Made by a program: the position numbers and the translations under genes
NCBI GenBank assembly: GCA_025201705.1
Contig: MU617068.1
Location: 1 to 24,511 of the forward strand
Direction: 5' to 3'
From: Dissophora ornata
Taxonomy: Eukaryota; Mortierellomycota; Mortierellomycetes; Mortierellales; Mortierellaceae
DNA: 24,511 nucleotides
Notes under the pieces: generated by a model
Database searches by the model: none
The model's input: the letters and a program-made list of their open reading frames with translations, nothing else
What the model was told of the DNA's origin: nothing
Shown: piece after piece, positions 1 to 9,176 of the stretch
How the letters are laid out: every line of letters begins with the position of its first letter
How positions within the stretch are numbered: the stretch's first letter is position 1

Positions 1-168
1 TGTCTTCTGAATGCGGTGAGTTTGTCTGCGTGGTGGTTTCGTGCTGTTCTGTACGCCTTTCTCTCCTCCCTACTGCGACCAGCCAACTCCGTGTCTGTGA
101 AGTAAATGAAAGCGTTTTGTGCTCTGACTTCCACCCCAAACTCCTCTCCCCTCCATATGACTCTAGTT

Positions 169-318
169 TGTTCTTCTATTTCTATAGCTGTCCTTTTCCC
201 TTCTTCTTCGTCTCTTCTTTTCTTTTCTTCTTGTTCTTTTTGTTTCTTCTCTTTTTCTTCTTGCTTTTTCTTTTCTCTTTCTTCTTTTCTTGTCCTTTTT
301 TCTTCTTCTTGTCTTTTC
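169..318. repeat. Polypyrimidine low-complexity tract
   Basis: Almost pure C/T stretch built from TTC and TTTTC units. The long open frames across it, Phe-rich on one strand and Lys-rich on the other, are composition artefacts. It lies just inside the 3' LTR of the element to its right. Bases 1-168 show no gene I recognise. Confidence 0.8.
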
Positions 319-356
319 TGGCGGAATGGTAGATGTGACATGAGGGGCGCAATGTC

Positions 357-366
357 AGAGGAAGAG
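357..366 (+). other. Polypurine tract before the 3' LTR
   Basis: Ten-base all-purine run (AGAGGAAGAG) directly followed by the TGTCACG start of the LTR at 367. This is the expected plus-strand priming site of an LTR retrotransposon and orients the element on the + strand. Confidence 0.6.
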
Positions 367-722
367 TGTCACGAACCTTAGTCAAGATGAAAAATGCTTC
401 GAGGAATGAGAATGCTCATCTCTTCTCACGTGATCACGCGAGATCAGGCCAGGACGCGCTCATTCCTTTTTCTTGGAAACTACATCTCCATAACAAGGCG
501 CGTCCCCCGACCAACTCTAAGTAAGCTCCCAACTCTAAGTAAGCTCCCGTTACCAAGCCGAGCCGTTGTCACCTGCATATGTGGTCCCCAGCTGTCCGAG
601 CCGACAGCGGTAGCCGGGATCACGTATAAATAGTGCGCGGCTTTATTCCATAGAACTCCAGTCTGCAATAAAACTATTCCTGTCCCCTTTGCTCGCTCCT
701 CCACTTACCTGTTCCCCTTACA
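367..722 (+). mobile_element. 3' LTR of an LTR retrotransposon (probably Ty3/Gypsy)
   Basis: A 356-bp segment starting TGT and ending ACA, preceded by a polypurine tract. It holds a TATA box (TATAAATA at 625-632), an AATAAA at about 666-671 and a pyrimidine-rich tail. An 18-bp tandem duplication (AACTCTAAGTAAGCTCCC twice) lies at 513-548. The 5' part of the element is outside the window, so its target-site duplication cannot be matched; the right-hand copy would be CCACT at 723-727. The right flank is Helitron helicase coding sequence, so the element probably inserted into the Helitron. Superfamily is inferred from LTR style only. Confidence 0.65.
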
Positions 723-1353
723 CCACTGCCCTACCTGCTCTGTCCTTGGCACCCAGGCAGAGAAATCATGATTCGGTCGTTGATATCCTTGGCATCCGAG
801 TTGCGGGGACAGAGTATGCTGCGTTCCATCAAGTACCTGCCATCGCCTACATAAGAGCCGAGGTCCGGATAGACGGCGTCGATAAGAGTTTTAGCCGATG
901 CCTGGGGAGGGAGCACGATGTCATGCGGCAGTTTACATTTGCTGTGGTAATGCCAATGCGCTCTTCACCGACTTGCAGGAGAAACTCCGCATAATCAGCC
1001 TGATCGCGACGTTCTTGAAAGCTGCATCTGGCAAGTCGCATGTTGACCGTGAGTCTCAGAGTCTCCACGTAACTCCATATTCGTGAGCGCTTGATACACG
1101 CCTGCATCGTTACTTCTGGCCGCCTCTCTTGACAGCAGGGAGAATCTGCCGTAAGTCGCCTCTGAATATGACGATTCAGCCGCCAAATTGGACGTCTTTG
1201 AATGTTCTGTCCAGAGCTTTGTTGATATGCCGGTGAGTCATTGGTGCCTCACAGGGCATCGGGGGGTCTGGGGAGAGGATCCAAGACAACTTTGCCCTGA
1301 CCGCAGCACACAGAGAACGCCAGATCTCGTGGAGTGGATTTTTGAACTCGCTC

Positions 1354-1424
1354 CTATTGTAAGGGTCAAAAGAGAAGACAACGGGCCAAAGAAAAAAAAA
1401 AAAAAAAAAAAAAAAAGAATATAC
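1354..1424 (-). other. Intron with poly-T tract in the Helitron gene
   Basis: Predicted 71-bp intron: donor GTATAT at 1424, acceptor AATAG at 1354. It contains a 25-nt homopolymer (A on the + strand at 1392-1416). Removing it joins MWVE to ERVQKS in frame, as expected for Helitron proteins. The homopolymer therefore looks like an expanded intronic pyrimidine tract rather than a retroposon tail. Confidence 0.6.
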
Positions 1425-1566
1425 CTCGACCCACATCTTCGCTGAACAATTGCAGCACGTCCGATCCATTCGACCAAGACGCTTGCATGAAACAGTCTCT
1501 ACTCCTGTAAATGTAGCCAACAGCCAAGACTGGACCTGCTGAAATGCTGCTACTATTGTTGCCTGG

Positions 1567-1978
1567 CTTGACTCATAGGGAGCGCTGGCTTCAGCGGTTC
1601 GACCGTTCTCCATGTCAGCTTGGCCCTCAGCTTCAAGCGAAATAGACGCAAACGGAACTTGGAGACGCGCTCTCTTGGGATTCATGGGGCAGTGACTATG
1701 GTTTGAGCGCATGTGTCCGAAATTGTTGCAATATGCGCACCGTTGAGTACGGATATGAGAAGTCTCGGGTTCACCATCTCTTTCGCGACGCTTTCGATGC
1801 TTGACTCATACGGATCGCCGGCTTCAGGCGTTCGACCGTTGTCCATGTCAGCTTGGCCCACAACGTCAAGCGAAATAGACGCAGATGGAGATTGGAGACG
1901 TGCTCTCTTGGGGTTCATAGGGCAGCATGAATGGCTTGAGCGAGCGTGGCCGAAATTGTTGCAAGATGCACACTGATG
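1567..1978 (-). repeat. Tandem duplication of the zinc-knuckle coding module
   Basis: Two diverged direct copies, about 1567-1745 and 1800-1978 (offset 233 bp). Each encodes a CX2C...H...C knuckle followed by CPMNPKRARLQ and a Q-A-D-M-(D/E)-N-G-R-T segment. The copies are in different reading frames, so the duplication itself or a later indel broke the gene. Visible substitutions show that it is not very recent. Confidence 0.75.
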
Positions 1979-2566
1979 AGTTACGTTGTATTTTCTCTTC
2001 GCCATGATTTGGAAAAGTTTTTGGTGTAATGTTCATACTGTAGGCCTCTTACGGCCTCTTCTTTTTATTTGCTCAGAGAGGATCCTGTCCAGAACACTAA
2101 AAACAACCTTAGCTTTTCGCCTGAAGTATTTGGGACGAAGAATCAAGATACTCTGATATGACACGTCATTTCGTCATTTCATGCGCTTTCATTTCATGCG
2201 CTTTTGAAGGTATTGGGCGCTTGGTGCATGGCTGGTGCGCGATTATTTCAAAGTGCCTAGTTTTCCGTGTATTAATACTAAAAAAATGTCCGCGCCTGAG
2301 GCTGCACCTGCACTGCACTCCATATTCTGCTTACGCCTACAACATGTTCTGTCATTACTTTAAAGTGACCCACATGCGTCGCAATGGCACCTGTCAATAT
2401 GAAGCAAAGTATGAACGGTAGCAGAATGTACATAGACGCCAGTCCAAAGGCCAAAAGAAGATAAAATTCTCAGTTGTCAAGCGCCACAATATCACGCAAG
2501 GGTGAGGTGGCGGTCATCGAGAATGATATTGGCCCAGCTGTTCCGTCAAAGCGCAGTGCTTGGGGC

Positions 2567-2976
2567 TTGGGCAGCGAAGAAGAAGTGAATAAGTATCGTC
2601 TACTGTTTTAATTGACATCAAAGAATCGAAACGTCTAAAGAGCTAGGCTACATCTGTAATGAGCAGTTTATCAAGATGAAAGGATAGGATAGAGCGGAGT
2701 GGCCAACCGAAGATGGATGTGAGCAAGAGGCGTGAGGGAGAGGAGAGGAGGGTAGAGGGGGGGGGGGGTTTTTTTTATTCTTTTTTTCTTTAATGAGGGG
2801 CATGTTTGACACATTTGATGGAGGCTATGAAAGGTATGACTTGGACAGCGAATGAAAAGAATAAGGATTGTACTTAATTGACATCATCGAATCGTCTAAG
2901 GAGCTGGGCTACATCTGTAATGGGCAGTTTGTCGAGATGAAAGGATAGGATAGAGCGGAGTGGCCATCGGAAGATG
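2567..2976. repeat. Degenerate direct repeat pair (about 140 bp each)
   Basis: Copy 1 at 2567-2715 and copy 2 at 2840-2976, offset about 270 bp. Both share TTGACATCA, then GGCTACATCTGTAATG, then GATAGGATAGAGCGGAGTGG, with scattered substitutions and small indels. Neither copy encodes anything recognisable. It may be an old tandem duplication or two copies of a short non-autonomous element. Confidence 0.8.
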
Positions 2977-3201
2977 TAAAGTAAATGAAGAGCGCGTTTG
3001 ATGGGGGGGCAATGGAAGTCTTTTTTTTTGACGCTGTTTTTGGGAGGCAATGGAAGGGGAGGGGCGTAAATCACGTTTTAGTGCGTAAGTCACATGCAAA
3101 ATCCTATTTCAATGTATGTATGGATGTATATTGAAACAGATTGTAGATGTGGATTGTGGTCCTGGATATTGTAGATTGTAGGGTGGATCGTAGATATTGT
3201 A

Positions 3202-3265
3202 GTTTAGATTTTGGATTTTAGATTTTAGATTTTAGATTAGATTTTAGATTTTAGATCTTAGATTT
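3202..3265. repeat. TTTTAGA heptamer array
   Basis: Short imperfect tandem array of the heptamer TTTTAGA, with TTTGGA, TTAGA and TCTTAGA variants, preceded by related TGTAGAT words from about 3140. A simple A/T-rich microsatellite; no coding potential. Confidence 0.75.
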
Positions 3266-3380
3266 CACTTATTTGCTGCATTCTGTTTAGAAAGACAACT
3301 CCCAAAAAAAAGTCGCTTCTAATCTTCATTTTCTCATTATCGATACATCGCATATATCGATTGCGGGTAGGTGTCATTGT

Positions 3381-4269
3381 GTGGTTGTCATGCTGATGGA
3401 GCTTTCTAATGGCAGTCTGTTAATTTACTTCTGTTATGAATGTGATACAGACGAAGAGGAACACGAAGAAATCGATAATACACTTGGAAACAAGGTCGCC
3501 GATGGTAGTGCTGAGGATGGCTCCACGGTTATAAAGCCTGACACGTTCAATAATGAGCAAGATGATCGCCTCGAGATTCCGAGTTAGAGTTGCGCTATCT
3601 GCTGTCGAGTGCTTTACTATGAGGAAGTGTATACAATGACTGAAAGTGTTGAACATGAACTCACCGAGTTCATGAGGTTGAAATCGATGACATGGCCAGT
3701 GTTGCTGTATCCGATTCTGGATGAAAACGGAAATCTGATCCCTGATGTAAATGGGAGTCCGACTCGAAAATTAATGCGAAAGAATCCTGTTAAAAACCGA
3801 CGGAGTAAAAAAAGAAAACAGATACGTACAACGGACGTAGGGAGGATTGCAGTACGTGCGTCTCATAAAAGCTCTGGGAGCAATTCAGCAGAAAATCCAA
3901 AGGAGTTGGTAAGTAATCGGATTAGATAGCCGAAGATATGCGTTTAATTGTGCAGAGACTAATTTGCTATGCATTATGTTGTTAGATCGTATTTTTCAAC
4001 ACCCATTAGTGCTACCCTGGTGATATCCCGCAAGAATTACAGGATCTTCGCCCCGGAGCGGAATCTTTTCTTAGTCATATAATTATGATGGAAGTTGTGG
4101 AATGATAAAAAACCAAGATGGGGATATGTCGCGTTACACGGAAGAAGATTCACAGCCGATCGAGGAGGTGTCCCCATGGTTACGGGAGCACAACCAGATA
4201 TACCATGATTGCGATCCGATCATTATTGGTGGTTCAACTCCCATAGAGTGTGGAGAGTTTATTCACTAA
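3381..4269 (+). pseudogene. Decayed zinc-finger/DUF6570-like ORF, possibly Helitron-linked
   Basis: One frame from 3381 to 3908 is broken only by a TAG at 3585-3587. It encodes an acidic segment (DTDEEEHEEID), then CAICCRVLYYEEV, LLYPILDENGNLIPDVNG and a basic run (RRSKKRKQIR). A strong donor (GTAAGT) at 3909 and an acceptor (CATTAG) ending at 4009 would join KEL to CYPGDIPQELQDLRPGAESF, ending at TGA 4103-4105. Another frame from 4102 to 4269 encodes SRYTEEDSQPIEEVSPWLREHN... and a stop. The order Cys finger, 'P-x-E-L-x-x-L' helix, 'WLREHN' recalls the DUF6570-type region found with fungal Helitrons. That match is from memory of motif style. Split frames and the TAG indicate decay. Confidence 0.4.
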
Positions 4270-4985
4270 TTTTCTGGTGAGATAGAAATACTAGTGTCCT
4301 TTGAGTTGACGACTTACAAAGAGTATTACGATTAATTCGGCCATGCCTCTGGGAAGGACAAGACCCGTATGTTCAAGGACAAGGGTTAGCCAAAACAACG
4401 GGATGTTTGCTTGCTGGTAGTATCCCGCAGTGATGGTGGTTGTTGGTGGTTTGTTTGTTTGTCCTCTGCTGTTGTCTGCCGTTCCGTTTTCTCCTCGGCG
4501 CGTCCTGGTCACAAATGCAGAGTCTGGTGGCCAAGAAAACAACAAAAATGCATGAAAAATCTGCTCTCGGCAGAAAAAAAGTGAGATAGAACACAGAGCA
4601 AACCTTGATTACCTTGATTAGACTCCACACTACTGATGATTGGTGTTCGTTGTTTTGTTTAATCTTTTTATTTCTCTTGTACTCTCAATTTCAGCCCTCT
4701 CTCCAAATGATTTGGCCAATCTGGCCTATCGCTCTCAATCTTTGAGCAGTTTGTCCCTCCTTCTTTCCTCTTGTTCCTTTGGTTTTGTTGATGTTCTCGT
4801 GACCATTGTACGGCAACCGAAAAGAGAACACAACAAAAAAAGGTTATCAGTGCGCCATCTCGCATCTTCGACGCAAGGAGCGTTTTTACCCCTGGGCAAC
4901 GCTGGATAGAATCCAACTGACCTTATTCACGGCCTCGATTCAACAGACTTAACAGTGAGCACTTTGAGCAACAACGGGCGGCAAA
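4270..4985. other. Intergenic region upstream of the UNC93-like gene
   Basis: No gene recognised. Composition is mixed, with T-rich patches at about 4640-4800. Open frames on both strands overlap one another and have no conserved motifs. It ends in the core promoter of the gene starting at 5125. Confidence 0.5.
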
Positions 4986-4993
4986 GTTCCCAC

Positions 4994-5000
4994 TATAAAG
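4994..5000 (+). promoter_or_regulatory. TATA box of the UNC93-like gene
   Basis: TATAAAG, 125 bp upstream of the start codon, followed by a pyrimidine-rich leader (T-run at 5031-5038, then CT/CCCT-rich). That arrangement is typical of a well-expressed fungal gene. Confidence 0.55.
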
Positions 5001-5080
5001 ACTCGCTTCTCACGTACAACTTTCATTTCTTTTTTTTCTGTACCCTCAGGTCTCCATCACCCTCTTCTACTTCCTCTACC

Positions 5081-5118
5081 CTCACCCGCCCTCACATCTC
5101 TCACCCGCCCTCACATCT
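5081..5118 (+). repeat. 19-bp tandem duplication in the 5' leader
   Basis: Two perfect copies of CTCACCCGCCCTCACATCT end six bases before the ATG at 5125. They lengthen the pyrimidine-rich leader. The identity of the copies suggests a recent slippage event. Confidence 0.85.
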
Positions 5119-5124
5119 CTCACC

Positions 5125-6549
5125 ATGCTTCGCCACACTGATCCCATGACTCAGGTTATCATCCTGGGTTTCGTCTGCTTCTGCTGCCCCGCCATGTTCA
5201 ACGCCATCGGTGGTCTCGGTGCTTTCGGTCTCCCAGCTTCTGAGGCCAAGATCGCTAACAACGCTGGCACTGCTCTTAACGCCGTATTCGCTGTCTCATC
5301 CCTCGTTGCCGGTGGTCTCTTCAACTTGTTCGGCCATCGTTGGTTGTTGCTTATCGGAGGTTTGACCTACACTTTGTACGTCTCCTCGTACTTTGCCTAC
5401 TCCTATATCCACTCAGTTGCTTTCACTGTTGTTGCCGCTTGTATTTTGGGTCTCGGTGCCGGTTGGCTGTGGTGCGCCCAGGGTGCTATCATGATGGGTT
5501 ACCCATTGGAGGGTGACAAGGGCAAGTACTTCGGTATCTTCTGGGCCATTTTCAACGCTGGAGGAGTCGTCGGTAACATGATCCCCATGGCCATGTCGTG
5601 GAACGATGGTAACAAAGCCAAACAGGTTTCGACCGCGACCTACATTGTCTTCATGTGCATCACCGCCTTCGGTGCTGTCTTGTCGCTGCTCTTGTTGCCT
5701 GCCTCCAAGATTACCCGTAATGATGGTTCCCCTGTCACTAAGGTCAAGTTCTCGTCGCCCATCATTGAAGTCCGTGGAATCTTGAGCCTCTTCAAGGACT
5801 GGCGTATGCTGGCTCTTTTCCCCATGTTCTTTACCTCCAACTGGTTCTACACCTACCAGTTCAACTTGAACGCCGTGAACTCTGCCTCTATTCGCTCCCG
5901 ATCCTTCGACTCTGCTTTCTACTGGGGTGCCCAGGTCGTTGCTTCCCTCGCTTTCGGAGTCCTATTGGATCGCCCCCAATGGACCCGCTCCACCCGTGGT
6001 CGCTATGGTTTCGTCATCCTAGTTGCTATCCTCATCGCCACCTGGGGTGGTGCTATTGGTTTCCAGTCCGGTGTTGGTCCCCGTAACATCATCGATACCG
6101 ACGGAGTCTACAGTACTGCTCCCGGTGACTTCGAGTCCTTGGATTTGATCGACACCACCGGTGAATGGATCAAGTTCTTCCTCCTCTACATCATGTTCGG
6201 AGCTTGCGATGCCATGTTCCAGGCCTATGCTTACTGGTTGATGGGATCTCTCTCGAACGATATCCACGTTGTTGCCCGTTACTCTGGTTTCTACAAGTTT
6301 GCCCAGAACATTGGAGGTATTTTCGCCGGTCAGGTTGCCAACTCTCGCATCTCCAACACTGCCGAGCATCTCAATATCGCCACTACCCACGGTATGGGAG
6401 AGCTCGGAGTCTGCATTGCTTTGTTGGCTTTTTCGGTCATCTGTGCCACCCCCGTCGTTCTCAAGGCCATCCAGGATACCACGGTTGAGGATGTCTTTGA
6501 GGAGGAGCAGAAGCAGAAGCAAGAGTATGCTGACGATGCCAACGTTTAA
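5125..6549 (+). CDS. UNC93-like major facilitator membrane protein
   Basis: Intact, intronless 474-residue protein. It matches the fungal UNC-93/DUF895 branch of the major facilitator superfamily: an early CPAMFNAIGGLGAFG segment, the NNAGTALNA stretch at 45-53, and GLGAGWLWCAQGA at 109-121 in the first half. Hydrophobic segments lie at about 11-32, 46-69, 73-93, 98-124, 134-157, 171-191, 228-247, 265-282, 295-313, 348-372, 388-403 and 426-446, giving roughly 12 membrane spans. The charged loop 194-226 splits the two halves. The C-terminus (452-474) is acidic and Gln/Lys-rich, probably cytosolic. Length is normal for the family. The start ATG has CACC before it; a second ATG at residue 8 is an alternative. 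The substrate is unknown; animal UNC93 proteins act as channel regulators or trafficking chaperones, so transport by this one is an inference. Codons favour C-ending forms, unlike the surrounding element debris, which supports active selection. Confidence 0.93.
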   Translation: MLRHTDPMTQVIILGFVCFCCPAMFNAIGGLGAFGLPASEAKIANNAGTALNAVFAVSSLVAGGLFNLFGHRWLLLIGGLTYTLYVSSYFAYSYIHSVAFTVVAACILGLGAGWLWCAQGAIMMGYPLEGDKGKYFGIFWAIFNAGGVVGNMIPMAMSWNDGNKAKQVSTATYIVFMCITAFGAVLSLLLLPASKITRNDGSPVTKVKFSSPIIEVRGILSLFKDWRMLALFPMFFTSNWFYTYQFNLNAVNSASIRSRSFDSAFYWGAQVVASLAFGVLLDRPQWTRSTRGRYGFVILVAILIATWGGAIGFQSGVGPRNIIDTDGVYSTAPGDFESLDLIDTTGEWIKFFLLYIMFGACDAMFQAYAYWLMGSLSNDIHVVARYSGFYKFAQNIGGIFAGQVANSRISNTAEHLNIATTHGMGELGVCIALLAFSVICATPVVLKAIQDTTVEDVFEEEQKQKQEYADDANV

Positions 6550-6645
6550 AAGAAAGGTTCCTAATACAATAGCCTGACTCTGTATCTTGAATTTATAACC
6601 ATTGGTTTGATTGTCTTTAGTGGATAGAATCATAATAATCCTCCC

Positions 6646-6651
6646 ATTAAA
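6646..6651 (+). terminator. Poly(A) signal of the UNC93-like gene
   Basis: ATTAAA about 97 bp after the stop codon, in an A/T-rich stretch followed by a T-run. The position suits a fungal cleavage/polyadenylation signal. Confidence 0.5.
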
Positions 6652-6659
6652 TATATATT

Positions 6660-7083
6660 ATTTTTCAACGTAATCCATTTGTCATTGTCCTCGTTTGACT
6701 CTCTCTGTTACCATGCCCCGAACGGTCCCACAGACTCTCTATAAAACTAAAAAAAAAAAAAAAAGTTGCTGATTCTTGGTGAAAACGCAGACGTTTTGCA
6801 AGGAATACCTTCTGCAAGTTCGAACGCTACGAGATAAGAACTCAAGGACCTTTAACAGTAGCAACCATGGACTTGCTACTTCCGCTCATTTTCTATGGGC
6901 TCTATATCAAGATATACGTACAAGGAGCTCACGAACGAACATGATAATTTACAACCCCAACAGGGGCTGAAAGGTGGAGCATTAAGACGCTAGAATTGCT
7001 TGCATCTTTTTCATCTTTCGTCCTCCTCCATCTTCTCCTCCTCCTCCACGTCTCGTTAGTACTCCATATCTTTTGCTGCGGAA
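6660..7083. other. Intergenic region with an A16 tract
   Basis: No gene seen. A CTCTATAAAACT motif followed by 16 adenines lies at 6738-6764. From about 7000 the sequence turns into a CTC/TCC-rich leader that runs into the ATG at 7084, and is probably its 5' UTR. Confidence 0.45.
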
Positions 7084-7764
7084 ATGAGGTCGACAGAGAG
7101 TCTGTTCAACGACTCGCACTGGGAGATCAAGATCCTGAACGCTCGCATCGAGTACCTCCAAGAGGACTATAAGTCTGTCATCCAGGCTACGCCACGCGCT
7201 CATGTCTTTTACGGTATACAGCTCCTCACCCATGATACCTAGCAGCCCGAATGTCATCTTGTCCATGAAAGTCCCTCTTCTACTAAACCCATTCCTTTCT
7301 CTCTCATCATTTAACTCTAACGCCATTTAGATGAGAAGGTTTTGTTCTTTTAAGTGATTGCCCTTCTAGATGACCTCTCGACCTTGCACGAGGACACTGA
7401 GCATCAAGTGAACGAGTGTTTCGAGTCGCTCGAGATTCAGGTCGAGCTGCATTTGTAGATCCACTCTCACTCGCCTCTGCCTCGGCCCCTGCCGGTCAAA
7501 ACTACAAGAGTCCCGACGGTCGACCAGCCAGTACACAAGCCGTGGACAAGCGAGTGTCAACGACTGGACTCCCTGGACACCATGGAGGAAGACTCACTGA
7601 TCGGGGATGCATCAAGCCAACGATTCTTTACTCGTGTGCCTACAACTCTTCAGAGTAAGGAAAGCAACCCGAAATTCGACCCATCAACAGTCTCTGGACC
7701 GCCATCCTCCCCTTCTCAGTCCCAGTCTGTAAGTCAAGGACCGAGAAAAATGCAAAAAATATAA
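7084..7764 (+). pseudogene. Hypothetical two-exon gene with in-frame TAG
   Basis: I do not recognise the family. The ATG at 7084 follows a pyrimidine-rich leader and opens MRSTESLFNDSHWEIKILNA. A donor (GTATAC) at 7214 and acceptor (CTTCTAG) ending at 7369 give a 156-bp intron; splicing joins HVFY to DDLSTLHEDTEHQVNECFES in phase. The joined frame meets TAG at 7456-7458 after 72 residues, but the same frame stays open to TAA at 7762-7764 and keeps protein-like composition (PRPLPVKTTRVPTVDQPVH..., MEEDSLIGDASSQRFF). A GTAAGT at 7729 may be a further donor. A CAG-to-TAG change (Gln to stop) is the simplest reading. The first part is charged and probably helical, perhaps a coiled coil; the second is Pro/Ser-rich and probably disordered. 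It could instead be a real 72-residue protein. Confidence 0.45.
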
Positions 7765-9176
7765 TCGAGAAACAAAAGGATACTATTACGACCATCTTTT
7801 CCTTTCCATCCATTTTTTAAAATTATCTGTACAGTAGTGTTCATTCAAAATTCGACCCTCTGTTTAGGTGGAATACAGAGGAAGGGATAAAAATAAAAAA
7901 ATATATCAAGGATCGCCACCGCTGTCGTAGTCTTTTTGTCGTTGGCGCCAACAAAGTAGTCTTTTCTTTCGCATGGACTGCGGTCATGTCAACAAGTCAA
8001 GAACGGGGCTATCAGTACAAGTATAGGTACGCACAAACATCAAGCCGACTTTGACTCTCATGAGTCTCCTCTGTCGAGCTAATAAAAAAACAATAGCCAA
8101 AAAAAAAAGAAAATAATTGTCCAAGAAACGCGAACCGAGCGGCCGTTCGCTCGATCGTCAATTCTCCTACCGATAAGTATAATATCAGGCGGTGAAGGAT
8201 TGCGATTCATCCTATAGACATTATTAAGAGTAGTTTTCCACAGGAAAATTGACTTGACTCTCGCTCGTTTCGTCCGACTTTTGCGAACAAAAAATGTAGT
8301 TTTTCTTCCCGCGCGATCGTAGTCGATATCTGTTCGTCGTCAGTGTAGAGGGCTGGCAACATGGTCTTGCCCTTTTCATTAACCGTAATCAAGTCAACAG
8401 AGAGCAGCGCATAATAAAACACATCGATATGCCAAACATATGGGAGCTTGCACAATGAACCCGTCGGAATGTGACCAACTCATTAGCAATTGACTTGCAA
8501 AAAAACTCAAGGTTAGTCGACTATGATCCACATCTCGAAGGAATTGGAGCTGATGTTGAGAGTCATGGTCGATGAGTCAGTTGAGTTGTTCGAGATTTAT
8601 CTGAGTAGGGCTCAGAAAGAAGAGAGAAGAACAAACTGTAGTGGTCATGAGAAAGCAATGACATTGTGGCTAATGGCTTTTTTTTTTCAAAGGCAAGACG
8701 GTTGTGAAAAAAGACGAATGTTCAATGGTGGTGTTTGTCGATAGGGAAAGTAACAACCGGAACGTCTTAGACAAAGGCAGTGATGAACTTGGGTTGGCGG
8801 TCGAAGTCGGAGAGGGATGAATGAAGAAAAGAGAAGGAGAAAATGACAAAGTTGAAGACAGAGAGATGCAGAAAATGTTTTCGTCGAGCACACGCCTTTG
8901 ACTCAAGGAATTTTGCAACTGCAAGAAAAGGGTTCTGGTGGAGACAAACAAGCATTGTGGAAGGACAAAAACTTTGCAAGTCCTCGCTCAAAGTTAAATC
9001 GCGCTTTGTTACACCTCGTCAGCGACGAGGCCCATTTTTCGCCGAATGTAAAGAACGTTTGTGTCATATTTATTATGGTCGTGAATATGCAGATGACGAT
9101 GTCAAACTTTCGCACGCTTCAAACTAGTCCTTACCAATGGAAAACGACAGTTGAGGCAAAAAAAAAAAAACTGCTA
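7765..9176. other. Interval with no confident gene
   Basis: Several short open frames occur, for example + at 8523-8744, - at 8207-8455 and overlapping + frames at 8843-9374, but none carries a family motif and they conflict. Purine-rich and A-run tracts are common. A perfect 7-bp stem with a 3-nt loop (CCTCGTC-AGC-GACGAGG) lies at 9014-9030, 147 bp beyond the end of the O-methyltransferase reading frame, so possibly in its 3' UTR. Confidence 0.4.

Larger units (their letters stand above)
740..2005 (-). pseudogene. Internally deleted Helitron Rep/Helicase gene
   Basis: Helitrons encode a HUH Rep endonuclease fused to a PIF1-type helicase for rolling-circle transposition. On the minus strand an ATG at 2005 opens a zinc-knuckle module (CASCNNFGH...), followed by an out-of-frame second copy (CAYCNNFGH...). 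Next comes the Helitron N-terminal signature RMDRTCCNCSAKMWVE, then a 71-bp GT-AG intron, then ERVQKSTPRDLAFSVCCGQG. At about 1251 the sequence jumps straight into PIF1 helicase at motif II (EAPMTHRHINKALDRTF), then GDLRQILPAVKRGG, LTVNMRL, YAEFLLQVGEE and SAKTLIDAVYPDL. The whole Rep domain and the helicase Walker A region are missing. Stops near 1180 and 1115 and frame changes near 1110 and 920 also disrupt the helicase part. The Walker B region, usually DEAPM, reads CEAPM at the junction. The 3' end stops where the LTR begins. Clearly non-functional. Confidence 0.85.
2006..3380. other. Non-coding interval with repeats
   Basis: No convincing gene. It contains a 15-bp tandem pair (CATTTCATGCGCTTT) at 2175-2204, a longer direct-repeat pair and a TTTTAGA-type array, each listed separately, and a G-run followed by a T-run near 2757-2778. 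The short open frames here lack protein-like composition. Confidence 0.5.

Noticed and set aside
182..385. Lys-rich minus-strand frame as a basic protein
   Set aside because: Produced entirely by the polypyrimidine tract.
1392..1416. Poly-A tail of a retroposed sequence
   Set aside because: It falls inside a predicted intron of the minus-strand Helitron gene as an expanded pyrimidine tract; no TSD was seen around it.
3202..3265. Telomere-like repeat
   Set aside because: The unit TTTTAGA lacks the G-run of fungal telomere repeats and the array is short and irregular.
6019..6633. 204-codon minus-strand open frame
   Set aside because: Antisense shadow of the UNC93-like gene; no domain, and the sense strand has clear conserved membrane segments.
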